From an uncultured Prevotellaceae bacterium (lineage in GTDB: Bacteria > Bacteroidota > Bacteroidia > Bacteroidales > Bacteroidaceae), in NCBI GenBank assembly GCA_946185485.1, contig CAMHJQ010000011.1:1-64000 (forward strand): a stretch of 64,000 nt of DNA, written 5' to 3'. Under the pieces are notes generated by a model. That model was not told the DNA's origin. It saw only the letters and a list, made by a program, of their open reading frames with translations, and ran no database searches. The position numbers and the translations under genes are program-made. Of the stretch, positions 8,072 through 17,269 are shown in pieces (positions within the stretch are counted from its first letter, which is position 1; every line of letters starts with the position of its first letter).

Positions 8072-9763
8072 ATGGAATCATTTCATTGGTTAAGAGATTT
8101 ATTTACAACTACCGACTCGGTGGCGCATATAGCGTTGCTCTATGCTGTTGTTATTGCCGCAGGTGTTTATCTGGGGAAGATTAAAATTGGTGGTGTCTCA
8201 CTGGGTGTTACTTTTGTCCTGTTTGCAGGTATCCTGGCCGGACACATCGGGTTTACAGCACCGATACCCATCTTGACATTTGTGCAGGACTTTGGTCTGA
8301 TCCTCTTTGTGTATATGATTGGTTTGCAGGTGGGACCGGGTTTCTTCGAAAGCTTCGGCACTCAGGGTATCAAGCTGAACGGCCTGGCTGCATCAGCTAT
8401 CCTGCTGAACATCCTGGTCATGTTTGGCTGCTACTTTATCTTCTTTGATACCAGTAACAAGATGAACCTGCCCATGATGGTCGGTACGCTCTATGGTGCT
8501 GTCACCAATACCCCGGGTCTTGGTGCTGCCAATGAGGCCTTAGGCACGGTGTTTGGTGCCAATGCCCCGCAGATTGCCTCGGCCTACGCCTGTGCCTATC
8601 CGTTGGGTGTGTTGGGCATCATCGGTGCTATTATATTAATAAGGTATATATGTGGCATCAAGTTGGAGAAGGAAGAGGCCCGTCTGAAGGCGATGGAAGA
8701 GACCGCTGCCAACAAGAAGCCTTATAAGATGCACCTCGAGGTGACCAACAAATACCTGGAAGGCAAGACGTTATTACAGGTTCACGACTTCCTGAACCGC
8801 GACTTCGTCGTGTCGCGACTGGTTCACGAAGGCGAGCTGTGCATCCCCAACCGTGATACCATTTTCCACTTGGGCGACCAGATGCTCATCGTCTGTGCCG
8901 AGGCCGACCAGGAGGCTATCATGGCTTTCATTGGTCCGAAGCTTGACATCGATTTCGAACAGCAGGACCAGCCCTTGGTATCGAAGCGCATCCTCATCAC
9001 CAATCCCAAGATCAACGGCAAGACCCTGTCATCGCTGCACTTCTCCAGTGTGCATGGTGTCAATGTGACGCGTGTCACCCGTCATGGTATCGACCTTTTC
9101 GCATCGGCAGGACTGCCCTTGCAGGTGGGTGACAAGATTATGGTGGTCGGTCCTGAGGACGCTGTAGAGCGTGTGGCTAACAAGATGGGTAACTCGCTGC
9201 GCAAGCTGAACGCCCCCAACATCGCCACCATCTTCGTGGGTATCTTCCTCGGACTCATCTTCGGCTCGTTCCCCTTGGCTATCCCCGGCATGCCCGTTCC
9301 CGTCAAGCTCGGTCTGGCTGGTGGTCCGCTGATTATTGCCATCCTCATAGGCCGTTATGGCTATAAGATACACCTGGTGACCTACACGACGACATCTGCC
9401 AACATGATGTTGCGCGAGATAGGCCTTGTACTCTTCCTGGCGTCAGTAGGCATCAAGGCGGGTGCAGGCTTCTTCGAGACGGTGGTCGACGGCGACGGAC
9501 TGCTCTATGTGCTGACGGGTTTCCTCATCACCGTCATCCCCATCCTGATCATAGGCCCCATCGCACGTATCAAGTTCAAGTTCAACTACTTCACCATTGC
9601 GGGTATGATAGCCGGTACGTATACCGATCCCCCCGCACTGGCCTATTCCAACGGCATCTGCTCGAAGGAGGCTCCGGCGCTGGGCTATTCTACAGTCTAT
9701 CCGCTCTCGATGTTCCTGCGCATCTTCACCGCCCAGATCGTGGTGCTGTTCTTCTGTGGATAA
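8072..9763 (+). CDS. AspT/YidE-type transporter with two RCK_C domains
   Basis: A membrane transporter of the aspartate:alanine exchanger family. The 563-residue protein has two homologous hydrophobic halves (about 1-195 and 385-563), each with a glycine-rich family signature ([17 protein letters not shown] in the first half, [11 protein letters not shown] in the second). Between them sit two cytoplasmic TrkA-C/RCK_C regulatory domains (about 205-290 and 295-375). That 5-6 TM, RCK_C-RCK_C, 5-6 TM layout is exactly the YidE/YbjL arrangement. The substrate cannot be assigned; in-family examples exchange aspartate and alanine or move other dicarboxylates. The downstream decarboxylase genes would fit an organic-acid substrate, but that link is only positional. 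Confidence 0.88.
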   Translation: MESFHWLRDLFTTTDSVAHIALLYAVVIAAGVYLGKIKIGGVSLGVTFVLFAGILAGHIGFTAPIPILTFVQDFGLILFVYMIGLQVGPGFFESFGTQGIKLNGLAASAILLNILVMFGCYFIFFDTSNKMNLPMMVGTLYGAVTNTPGLGAANEALGTVFGANAPQIASAYACAYPLGVLGIIGAIILIRYICGIKLEKEEARLKAMEETAANKKPYKMHLEVTNKYLEGKTLLQVHDFLNRDFVVSRLVHEGELCIPNRDTIFHLGDQMLIVCAEADQEAIMAFIGPKLDIDFEQQDQPLVSKRILITNPKINGKTLSSLHFSSVHGVNVTRVTRHGIDLFASAGLPLQVGDKIMVVGPEDAVERVANKMGNSLRKLNAPNIATIFVGIFLGLIFGSFPLAIPGMPVPVKLGLAGGPLIIAILIGRYGYKIHLVTYTTTSANMMLREIGLVLFLASVGIKAGAGFFETVVDGDGLLYVLTGFLITVIPILIIGPIARIKFKFNYFTIAGMIAGTYTDPPALAYSNGICSKEAPALGYSTVYPLSMFLRIFTAQIVVLFFCG

Positions 9764-9805
9764 GAGACCTCATTCTGAAATAATAATACGCGTAAACAAA
9801 TAACA

Positions 9806-10843
9806 ATGAAAAAAATCACAATCCTGTCAGGTCTGCTCCTTGCGTTCGCCTCGCTGCCGGTGATGGCTCAGATGGATGCCAGCATCAAGCTGAACGAGGT
9901 GATGACGGACAATGCGAACAGCCTGATTGACGAATACGGGGCACGGCATGCCTGGGTGGAGATTGCCAACATCTCGCACTCAACGTACAACATCCGAGGG
10001 ATGTATGTCACTACCGACCGCTCCGTACTTGACAAGAAGATGTCTGTCCCTGAGCGCATCAGCCGTATGAGCAAGATTCCCAACGGCGACGAGCGTACCA
10101 ACTTGTCAGGACAGCAGCTTATCGTGTTCCAATTGGGCAGCCAGCCTGCACAGGGCTCGTTGCATCTCTCAACCCAAGTCAATGCCGCAGAGCCTGTGTG
10201 GATAGCGCTCTACAACGGCAATGCCACGCAACTCATCGACTCCGTGACGGTGCCGGTGCTGGCTGCTGACCAGTCGTTTGCCCGTGTTGCCGACAATGGT
10301 AACAGCCGGGACTGGGAGGTGAAGTCGGCCGACCGTGTGACGCCGGGTATCCCGAACCAGACGGTGGTCAGCGAGTCGAAGGTGGAGAAATTCAAGCGCG
10401 AGGACCCGTATGGCTTCGGCATGGCGCTGATGGCCATGAGCATTGTCTTCGGCTGCTTGGCCTTGCTGTGGCTGACCTTCACGCTGTTCGGCATGCTGAT
10501 GCGCCATGCAGAGACCGCCCGCAAGGTGGCTCACCACCAGCCCATCAAGCCTATCACCAAGACGGTAGAGATGACGATGGAGGTTGGTCATAAGACGGGT
10601 GTCATCCTGAAGGAGGGTTTTGATACCAAGGGTATCGACCGCGAGGTCTACATGGCTGTCATCGGATTGGCTCTGCGTCAGTACGAAGACGACATCCATG
10701 ACGTGGAGTCTGGCGTCATTACCATCAAGCCGAAGGATACGGATTGGGATGACGAATACAGCCAGATGACTCATCTGCACGAACCCGTGCTGCCCCTCAA
10801 CCCCATGGGTCAGCATATCCCGACAGGCCCGGAACTGAAGTAA
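9806..10843 (+). CDS. OadG-family decarboxylase gamma subunit with N-terminal lamin-tail-like domain
   Basis: Gamma (anchor/assembly) subunit of a sodium-translocating biotin decarboxylase. A signal peptide (to about residue 21, VMA-Q) leads into a predicted periplasmic beta-sandwich (about 25-190) resembling a lamin-tail domain: SIKLNEVMTDN, WVEIANISHSTYNIRGMYV, and SFARVADNGNSRDWE. One membrane helix follows (about 210-232, GMALMAMSIVFGCLALLWL), then a cytoplasmic OadG-type tail with a REVYMAVIGLALRQYEDD segment. Ordinary OadG proteins are about 80-100 residues, so the 345-residue length reflects the added outer domain. It is followed by the biotin carrier (38 bases) and beta subunit (34 bases), clearly one operon. 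Confidence 0.85.
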   Translation: MKKITILSGLLLAFASLPVMAQMDASIKLNEVMTDNANSLIDEYGARHAWVEIANISHSTYNIRGMYVTTDRSVLDKKMSVPERISRMSKIPNGDERTNLSGQQLIVFQLGSQPAQGSLHLSTQVNAAEPVWIALYNGNATQLIDSVTVPVLAADQSFARVADNGNSRDWEVKSADRVTPGIPNQTVVSESKVEKFKREDPYGFGMALMAMSIVFGCLALLWLTFTLFGMLMRHAETARKVAHHQPIKPITKTVEMTMEVGHKTGVILKEGFDTKGIDREVYMAVIGLALRQYEDDIHDVESGVITIKPKDTDWDDEYSQMTHLHEPVLPLNPMGQHIPTGPELK

Positions 10844-10881
10844 TCATCAAGTCCATAAAAATCAAAGTTCAAAGTATCAAG

Positions 10882-11358
10882 ATGAAAACATATAAATATA
10901 AAGTACAAGGTGTTGACTACGAGGTCGAAATCACCGAGGTAGAAGGCAAGATTGCCAAAGTCAACGTAAACGGCATCCCATTCGAGATTGAGATGCAGAA
11001 ACCCATCAATGCTGCCAAGCATCCCGTGCTGGCTGCTACCAAGAGGAATCCTTCAGTAGCTCCTGTTGAGACCCCTGTCGCTGCCGCTCCTGCTGCCGCT
11101 AAGCCTGCTGCTCCTGCTGCCGCTCAGCCTGCTGCCGCCGTTTCTGGCAATGCCCTGAAGGCTCCGCTGCCCGGCACCATCACGGCTGTCAACGTCAAGG
11201 TGGGCGATACAGTGTCTGCCGGCCAGGTGGTCATCGTGCTGGAAGCCATGAAGATGCAGAACAACATCGAGGCTGAGCAGGCCGGTACCGTTACCGCCAT
11301 CCATGTGAACGCTGGTGATACTGTCATGGAGGGTAGCGTGCTGCTGACCATCGGATAA
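10882..11358 (+). CDS. Biotin carboxyl carrier subunit of sodium-pumping decarboxylase
   Basis: The mobile carrier that shuttles CO2 from the carboxyltransferase to the membrane beta subunit. The N-terminal ~45 residues form a small domain, followed by an Ala/Pro-rich flexible linker (about 60-88) and the C-terminal biotinyl domain (90-158) with the EAMKMQ motif; the biotinylated lysine should be K124. The length of 158 residues and the linker are typical of methylmalonyl-CoA or glutaconyl-CoA decarboxylase carriers. It lies between the gamma and beta genes. Confidence 0.95.
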   Translation: MKTYKYKVQGVDYEVEITEVEGKIAKVNVNGIPFEIEMQKPINAAKHPVLAATKRNPSVAPVETPVAAAPAAAKPAAPAAAQPAAAVSGNALKAPLPGTITAVNVKVGDTVSAGQVVIVLEAMKMQNNIEAEQAGTVTAIHVNAGDTVMEGSVLLTIG

Positions 11359-11392
11359 AGATAATATAGTCAAAAGGTAAAAAAGTAACAAG

Positions 11393-12550
11393 ATGTCATT
11401 CATCGATTTCATAGTAGAAAACTTCAATGAGTTCCTGACATACACGGGCTTTGCCAATGTGACTGCAGGTAATCTCATCATGATTGTGGTAGGAGCCTTC
11501 TTTATCTGGCTTGCCATCAAGAAGGACTTCGAGCCGTTGTTGCTGGTGCCTATCGGACTGGGTATTATCCTCGGAAACATCCCCTTCCGTGCTGACGCCG
11601 GCCTGGAGATTGGTCTCTACGAGGACAACTCCGTGCTGAACATCTTCTACCAGGGTGTGCGCCAGGGCTGGTATCCGCCGCTGATCTTCCTCGGCATTGG
11701 TGCCATGACCGACTTCTCGGCCTTGCTGGCCAATCCTAAGCTGATGCTTATCGGAGCTGCGGCGCAGTTTGGTATCTTTGGGGCCTATATGTTCGCCTTG
11801 GCCTTGGGTTTCGAGCCCAACCAGGCAGCAGGCATTGCCATCATCGGTGGTGCCGATGGTCCGACGGCCATCTTCCTGTCATCGAAACTCTCGCCCAACC
11901 TCATGGGAGCCATCGCCGTGTGTGCCTATTCGTATATGGCCTTGGTACCGCTCATCCAGCCGCCGCTCATGCGCATGCTGACCACCAAGAAGGAGCGTCT
12001 CATCAAGATGAAGCCCGCCCGTGAGGTGTCGCAGACCGAGCGTATCATCTTCCCCATTGTGGGACTGTTGCTGACCGCGTTCATCGTGCCCAGCGGTCTG
12101 CCGTTGCTTGGCATGCTGTTCTTCGGCAACCTGCTGAAGGAGAGTGGCAAGACGACGCGTCTGGCCAAGACGGCCGGTGCTGCCCTGAACGACATCGTGG
12201 TCATGCTCTTGGGTCTCACAGTAGGCTGTTCGACACAGGCCAGCGAGTTCCTGACCATGAATACCATCTACATCTTCGCCATCGGTGCCGGCGCCTTCAT
12301 CATCGCCACCATGAGCGGTGTGTGCTTTGTCAAGCTGATGAACGTGTTCCTGCCGAAGGACAAGAAGCTGAACCCGCTGATTGGCAATGCCGGAGTGAGT
12401 GCCGTGCCCATGGCTGCGCGCATTTCCAACAACCTCGGATTGGAGTACGATCGCCACAATTTCCTGCTCATGCATGCCATGGGTCCTAACGTTGCTGGCG
12501 TCATCGGCTCGGCTGTTGCAGCAGGTGTCTTATTGGGATTCCTGTCGTAA
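11393..12550 (+). CDS. Sodium ion-translocating decarboxylase beta subunit
   Basis: The integral membrane subunit that couples decarboxylation of the biotin-bound CO2 to export of sodium ions. At 385 residues with about nine to eleven hydrophobic segments it matches OadB/MmdB/GcdB. The conserved GGADGPTAIFLSSKL loop and the N-terminal region IPFRADAG-GLYEDNSVLNIFYQGV, then PPLIFLGIGAMTDF, are present, as is the C-terminal VGNA-like block (NPLIGNAGVSAVPMAARISN). In succinate/propionate-forming Bacteroidetes the expected substrate is methylmalonyl-CoA, but the alpha subunit that would decide this is not in the window. Confidence 0.96.
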   Translation: MSFIDFIVENFNEFLTYTGFANVTAGNLIMIVVGAFFIWLAIKKDFEPLLLVPIGLGIILGNIPFRADAGLEIGLYEDNSVLNIFYQGVRQGWYPPLIFLGIGAMTDFSALLANPKLMLIGAAAQFGIFGAYMFALALGFEPNQAAGIAIIGGADGPTAIFLSSKLSPNLMGAIAVCAYSYMALVPLIQPPLMRMLTTKKERLIKMKPAREVSQTERIIFPIVGLLLTAFIVPSGLPLLGMLFFGNLLKESGKTTRLAKTAGAALNDIVVMLLGLTVGCSTQASEFLTMNTIYIFAIGAGAFIIATMSGVCFVKLMNVFLPKDKKLNPLIGNAGVSAVPMAARISNNLGLEYDRHNFLLMHAMGPNVAGVIGSAVAAGVLLGFLS

Positions 12551-12608
12551 AAATGCTCTTTTAATGTTTTTTAACTGCCACAATAAGTGGGTAGTGTAAG
12601 ATTTTTAA

Positions 12609-12616
12609 TATATTTG
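12609..12616 (+). promoter_or_regulatory. -7 promoter element of the ABC transporter fusion
   Basis: TATATTTG matches TAnnTTTG, 19 bases upstream of the ATG at 12635. No convincing -33 TTTG. Confidence 0.6.
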
Positions 12617-12634
12617 CAAACTTAAAGTATGTAA

Positions 12635-15541
12635 ATGACTGACGTCATACTATCTAGTTTTATCAGTCTGTTTGCCTTATTTGGCAAAGAAGAGCAAGTA
12701 GACGAGGTACGGGCAAAGGAAATGCTCGTCAGTTATCTGCGTCACCATTTCGGCATCAGAAACATTGACGTTTATCTCGATTTGTACAGCGATATGCGCA
12801 TGGCATACGAGATGACGGACGATCTGGATACACAGGACACCGTGTCTTCTATCTGCTCCAGCCTGCATGGCAAGATACGTACCAACGAGGAGGCCCTGCT
12901 TCTGTTGCGACTGATGGAATTCTGTGGTGCAGACGGCTTGAAGAACGAAGCCATCTTCCGCACCATGGCTGAGAAATTCTCTATTCCCCAGAGCGAGTAT
13001 GACGATTTCTATTGCTATGTGACCAACCAGCCTACCGAGCGTGTCATGCTCCACCAGCCCGAAGGTTTTGACGGCCAGCTGAAGACATTGCTCGATGGCA
13101 TGACGGGTCTGCTCATCTTTACCTATATGGGCACCGACACCGTGATGCTGAACGACGTCCCCGTACTGTCGGGAGCTTATCAGGTATGGTTGCAGAGCAG
13201 TGTGCTAAAGGGCATCAGCGGCAAGCCCATCTACTATTCCACCATTGCCAGTGCCTATAGCCACAAGGCTGGTGACACGGACGACAAGGCCGCTAGGGAG
13301 GTTGCTTTCTGCGGACGCGACATCAATTTCCGTTTCCCCAACAGCGATAATGGCATGCACGACCTGAGCTTCACGCTGCGCAGCGGAGAACTGCTGGCTA
13401 TCATGGGTGGCTCGGGTACGGGTAAGACCACTTTGCTCTCGCTGCTCAACGGCAGTCTGAAACCTCAGGAAGGCAGCATCACCATTAATGGTCATGACAT
13501 TTCCGAGCCTGCTGCCAAGGCGCTGATAGGCTTCGTGCCCCAGGATGACCTGCTCATCGAGGAACTGACCGTCTATCAGAATCTGTGGTATACGGCCAAA
13601 CTCTGTTTTGCCGGCATGTCGGATGCTGAACTGGACCGCCGTGTGATGAAGACGCTCAAGGACCTGGGTCTCGATGGCGTCAAGCATCTGAAGGCCGGTT
13701 CGGCTATCAATAAATACATCTCCGGAGGTCAGCGCAAGCGTCTGAACATTGCGCTGGAGCTGATTCGCGAGCCTGCCGTGCTCTTCCTCGACGAACCCAC
13801 GTCGGGACTGTCGTCGGCAGACACGGAGAAGGTCATCAACCTGCTGAAGGAGCAGACTTTCAAGGGCAAGCTCATCGTCGTCAACATCCACCAGCCCTCG
13901 AGCGATGTCTATAAGCTCTTCGACCGCTTGTGGCTGCTCGACCGCGGTGGCTATCCTGTCTTCGACGGCAACCCCATCGATGCCATCACCTATTTCAAGG
14001 AGGCTGCCAACTATGCCGATGCCGAGACCAGTGCCTGTCCGACTTGTGGTAATGTGAACCCGGAGATTGTGCTGAACATCATCGACGAGAAGGCTATCAG
14101 CAATACGGGTGAGCCGTCCGACGAGCGTAAGATGACGCCTCAGGACTGGCACGAGCTGTATCTGAAGAATCGCGAGGAGATGGACGCGCCCGCTGTCACC
14201 AGCGTGCCGCCGTCAGACCAGAAGAAGCCCGGAGCACTGAAGCAGTTTGCCATCTTCCTGCAGCGTAACTTCAAGACGAAGATTACCAACCTGCAATACA
14301 TGCTCATCACGCTGCTCGAGGCACCCGTGCTGGCTGTGGTCTGCGCCATGCTGACGCGCTATGCACCCCCCGAGGGCTATACTGTGATGGACAACAAGAA
14401 CCTGGTGAGCTACTTCTTCATGGCTGTCATCGTGGCTACCTTCACGGGCATGAGCGGTTCAGCCGAGGAAATCATCAAGGACCGTGCCCTGCTGAAGCGC
14501 GAGCGCTTCCTGAACCTGTCGTATGGCAGCTATATCTGGTCAAAGATTGTCTGCATGGCGTTTGTGTCGCTGCTGCAGACGCTGCTGTTCATCGTCATCG
14601 GCAATACCATCATGAGCTTGCACGGCCTGTTCTGGGTCTGGTGGCTCATCCTGTTTGTCACCGCCTTCCTGGCTAACCTGACGGGTTTGATACTGTCGCA
14701 GTGCCTCAATTCGGTGGTAGCCATCTACATCAGCATCCCGCTGCTGCTGATTCCGCAGATTCTGCTTTGCGGCCTCGTCGTCAGCTTCTCTGACCTGACG
14801 CCGAAGAGTACCACGGGCAATGTGCCGATCATTGGTAACATCATTCCCTCGCGCTGGGCTTACGAGGCATTGGCTGTCACGTCGTTTACTGACAACGAGT
14901 ACGAGGCGCAGTTCTTCGAGTCCGACAAGGAGAAGTACGAGACGCAGTTCTATAATTTCGGCTACCTCGACGAGTTGCAGTCGCAGCTGGAGACGCTCAA
15001 GGATGAGCGCCGCCGTGGCAAGGAGGTGAAGGCCGAGCATGTGGAAATCATTCGCGACAACCTGCCCGTGCTCACTGAGTACTGCGGCATGGAACCCTAC
15101 AAGGGCGACTATTCCGACGCGTCGCTCTACGACTACCTGAAGGAGGCAGAACGCATTCTCAGCAAGCGTGGCAACAAGGTGTCGCTGGCTGCCGACGCCC
15201 GTATGTCGGCGCTGGTCCGTGAACACGGCAAGGAGGCTGTGCTCGACCTGAAGCGCAAGAACTACAACCTCAAACTCGAGGATTGTGTCATCGGTGCCGA
15301 CCAGCAGCGTATGCTCGATGTCATCGACGGCCGTATCGTGCCCCGTACAGGACTGATATTCCTGACGCCGCTCACCCAGATGGGTAACGCCCCCTTCTAC
15401 AGCAGCGAGAAAATCGTCGGCACCCATCATTTCAAGACCCTCTGGTTCAACATCTCGGTCTTGTTGCTGATGAGTCTTATATGCGTCATCCTGCTGCTGT
15501 TCGACTGCCCGGGACGCTATATCCGCAAGGAGGTATCATAA
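12635..15541 (+). CDS. ABC-2 type transporter, ATP-binding and permease fusion with TerB-like N-terminus
   Basis: A 968-residue half-transporter of the ABCG-like layout. Residues 1-~130 form an acidic helical domain resembling TerB-type modules (VDEVRAKEMLVSYLRHHF, LLLLRLMEFCGADG). The ATPase domain (about 220-460) has Walker A GGSGTGKTT near 258-266, Q-loop VPQDDLL, signature ISGGQRKRLN, Walker B AVLFLDEPTSGL and the H-loop VVNIHQPSSD. A Cys pair CPTC sits near 468. The membrane part follows (about 560-735 and a last helix near 945-960), interrupted by a large charged soluble insert (about 760-930). The substrate is unknown. The gene stands alone, with its own promoter. Such long proteins occur across Bacteroidetes, normally annotated only as ATP-binding cassette proteins. 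Confidence 0.88.
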   Translation: MTDVILSSFISLFALFGKEEQVDEVRAKEMLVSYLRHHFGIRNIDVYLDLYSDMRMAYEMTDDLDTQDTVSSICSSLHGKIRTNEEALLLLRLMEFCGADGLKNEAIFRTMAEKFSIPQSEYDDFYCYVTNQPTERVMLHQPEGFDGQLKTLLDGMTGLLIFTYMGTDTVMLNDVPVLSGAYQVWLQSSVLKGISGKPIYYSTIASAYSHKAGDTDDKAAREVAFCGRDINFRFPNSDNGMHDLSFTLRSGELLAIMGGSGTGKTTLLSLLNGSLKPQEGSITINGHDISEPAAKALIGFVPQDDLLIEELTVYQNLWYTAKLCFAGMSDAELDRRVMKTLKDLGLDGVKHLKAGSAINKYISGGQRKRLNIALELIREPAVLFLDEPTSGLSSADTEKVINLLKEQTFKGKLIVVNIHQPSSDVYKLFDRLWLLDRGGYPVFDGNPIDAITYFKEAANYADAETSACPTCGNVNPEIVLNIIDEKAISNTGEPSDERKMTPQDWHELYLKNREEMDAPAVTSVPPSDQKKPGALKQFAIFLQRNFKTKITNLQYMLITLLEAPVLAVVCAMLTRYAPPEGYTVMDNKNLVSYFFMAVIVATFTGMSGSAEEIIKDRALLKRERFLNLSYGSYIWSKIVCMAFVSLLQTLLFIVIGNTIMSLHGLFWVWWLILFVTAFLANLTGLILSQCLNSVVAIYISIPLLLIPQILLCGLVVSFSDLTPKSTTGNVPIIGNIIPSRWAYEALAVTSFTDNEYEAQFFESDKEKYETQFYNFGYLDELQSQLETLKDERRRGKEVKAEHVEIIRDNLPVLTEYCGMEPYKGDYSDASLYDYLKEAERILSKRGNKVSLAADARMSALVREHGKEAVLDLKRKNYNLKLEDCVIGADQQRMLDVIDGRIVPRTGLIFLTPLTQMGNAPFYSSEKIVGTHHFKTLWFNISVLLLMSLICVILLLFDCPGRYIRKEVS

Positions 15542-15609
15542 CAGCCCCTGTCATATTATCATAGAATAAAATTTATTAAATTCATAACAAAACAAAATCA
15601 AAAAACAAG

Positions 15610-16413
15610 ATGAAAAAGTTATCAGTTTTAGCAATTGCTTTCACTGCCGTCATGTTTGCAGCATGTGGAGGTAAGAAGAGTGATGCAGCCCCTGCAGAGG
15701 CTGACACCCTGAAGAGTTTTGAACAGCAGCAGATTGAGGCAAGCATCAAGATGCACTTCGACAGCATCGCTTCTGAGATCAGCAAGCTCAAGCAGCTTCC
15801 CTTCGTTCAGGAGGGACAGGGTGGCCTGACGCTGACCAAGGAGGAGAAGCAGGTGAAGCCTGACTATCTGTTGGCTCCCGCTGTTGGTGAGGAGGCTACT
15901 ACTTTGGCTGAGAAGTATCGCATCCTCAGTGCGCTGAATGTTGATCGCAAGATTGCCAGCCTCTATGAGATGCCTACCGATGACTACGACAAGGCTATCA
16001 CCAAGCTGGCTGCTGACATCAACGATCCTTCGTTCAAGGCTATCGAGGACAACAACACGCTCTTCGAGACATCTTCTACCCTCTATGATGCCATGAACGA
16101 GAACGGCCGCATCAACTACTTCTGGCAGATTGCTGCTGCTGCCCTGGTAGAGCAGCTCTATGTTGTCAACCAGAACTCCGACAAGTTCCTCAGCATCTTC
16201 GACGACGATGCTGCCAGCAACGTGTCTTTCCGTATTGTCCTCATCCTGGACGCTATCAACCGTCTGTCTGAGTACGATACCGACATCAAGCCCGTTGCCG
16301 AGGCTCTTGCTCCCCTGGATGTCCTCAACGCTGTTACTGTCAGCGAGCTGAAGACCCAGCTGGCTGAGGCTAAGGACAAGATCGAAGCTGCCCGCAAGGC
16401 TCTCGTTAAGTAA
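15610..16413 (+). CDS. Hypothetical lipoprotein, 267 residues
   Basis: A signal peptide ends in the lipobox FAAC, placing the lipidated cysteine at residue 19. The mature start CGGKKSDAAPAEAD lacks the acidic surface-export signal of Bacteroidetes, so it more likely stays periplasmic. The rest is soluble and mostly helical (long runs such as FEQQQIEASIKMHF and TVSELKTQLAEAKDKIEAARK). I recognise no named family. It sits 68 bases after the ABC transporter and 65 bases before the RsbW-like gene, with a hairpin in the latter gap, so it may share a transcript with the regulatory genes. Codon use leans to GCT/GTT, suggesting decent expression. Confidence 0.75.
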   Translation: MKKLSVLAIAFTAVMFAACGGKKSDAAPAEADTLKSFEQQQIEASIKMHFDSIASEISKLKQLPFVQEGQGGLTLTKEEKQVKPDYLLAPAVGEEATTLAEKYRILSALNVDRKIASLYEMPTDDYDKAITKLAADINDPSFKAIEDNNTLFETSSTLYDAMNENGRINYFWQIAAAALVEQLYVVNQNSDKFLSIFDDDAASNVSFRIVLILDAINRLSEYDTDIKPVAEALAPLDVLNAVTVSELKTQLAEAKDKIEAARKALVK

Positions 16414-16429
16414 TCATAGAACCCATTCC

Positions 16430-16459
16430 GGTGTGCCCCCTCGTTGAAGAGGGCACACC
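16430..16459 (+). promoter_or_regulatory. Intergenic hairpin between lipoprotein and RsbW-like gene
   Basis: GGTGTGCCCCCTC and GAGGGCACACC form an 11-bp stem with two extra bases in the left arm and a GTTGAA loop. There is no T-run after it, so it is not a standard terminator; it may stabilise the upstream message or lower read-through. Confidence 0.5.
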
Positions 16460-16478
16460 CTAATATCAATACGGCAAC

Positions 16479-16925
16479 ATGACTGACAAGCCCCTTCAGA
16501 CCCCTATACGTCACAGTATAACACTGCCTAACGACATCAATAGCGTTCCTCAGCTGAACGATTTTATTGATGGCTTTTCCCTTGAGGCGGGTCTTGACAT
16601 GTCGATGACCATGAGCCTGAATCTTGCGCTTGAGGAGGCAGTGGTCAACGTGATGACATACGCCTATGCCCCGGACACCCAGGGAGAACTGACCCTGGAA
16701 GCGGTGGCAGACAAGGGTGTGGTGACCTTCATCCTCACCGATACGGGAGTGCCGTTTGATCCTACTGCCAAGGAAGATGCCGACACCACGCTGGGTATCG
16801 AAGACCGTCCCATTGGCGGCTTAGGTATATTTTTGGTGCGTCAGCTCATGGACGCCGTCGACTATCAACGTGTTGACGGACAAAACGTACTGACGCTGAC
16901 AAAGAAACTCACTGCTGAGCAATAA
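16479..16925 (+). CDS. RsbW/SpoIIAB-like anti-sigma factor serine kinase (HATPase)
   Basis: A 148-residue GHKL ATPase of the anti-sigma/serine kinase type. The N-box reads LNLALEEAVVNVMTYAY (E and N positions intact), the G1 box is LTDTGVPFDPT, and the G2-like region is RPIGGLGIFLVRQLMDAVDYQR. In partner-switching systems this protein binds a target until a dephosphorylated STAS antagonist releases it, and it phosphorylates that antagonist. The next gene encodes just such a STAS protein. No sigma factor or PP2C phosphatase is in the window, so the target is unknown. Confidence 0.9.
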   Translation: MTDKPLQTPIRHSITLPNDINSVPQLNDFIDGFSLEAGLDMSMTMSLNLALEEAVVNVMTYAYAPDTQGELTLEAVADKGVVTFILTDTGVPFDPTAKEDADTTLGIEDRPIGGLGIFLVRQLMDAVDYQRVDGQNVLTLTKKLTAEQ

Positions 16926-16962
16926 GGCAGATTATTATTTTATTATTTATAGGTTTAAGACA

Positions 16963-17265
16963 ATGATTTTCGATATTAAAGAAGTAGATGGTGGCATGCA
17001 GGCCTGCATTAAGGGCCGTCTTGACACGCCTGCCGCCGTTAAGGCCCAGCAAGAGATAGAACCTCTTTTGCAGAATGCCGACAAGGCTATCACACTTGAT
17101 TGTTCTGAACTGGAATACATCAGCAGCTCCGGCCTGCGTCTGTTCCTCACCATTCGTAAGGAAGCTGCCGCCAAGGGCGGCAAGGTTGTCATCGAGCACA
17201 TCAACGACGAAATCAAGAAGGTGTTCATGATGACAGGCTTCTACAATCTGTTCGAGATCCGATAG
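16963..17265 (+). CDS. STAS-domain anti-anti-sigma (RsbV/SpoIIAA-like) protein
   Basis: A 100-residue single STAS domain. The phosphorylation-site region is LDCSELEYISSSGLRLFL, with serines where RsbV and SpoIIAA are phosphorylated by their kinase. It is 37 bases after the RsbW-like gene and 4 bases before the RelA/SpoT-domain gene. Together with the preceding kinase it forms a minimal partner-switch. Length and motif are canonical. Confidence 0.92.
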   Translation: MIFDIKEVDGGMQACIKGRLDTPAAVKAQQEIEPLLQNADKAITLDCSELEYISSSGLRLFLTIRKEAAAKGGKVVIEHINDEIKKVFMMTGFYNLFEIR

Positions 17266-17269
17266 CTCA

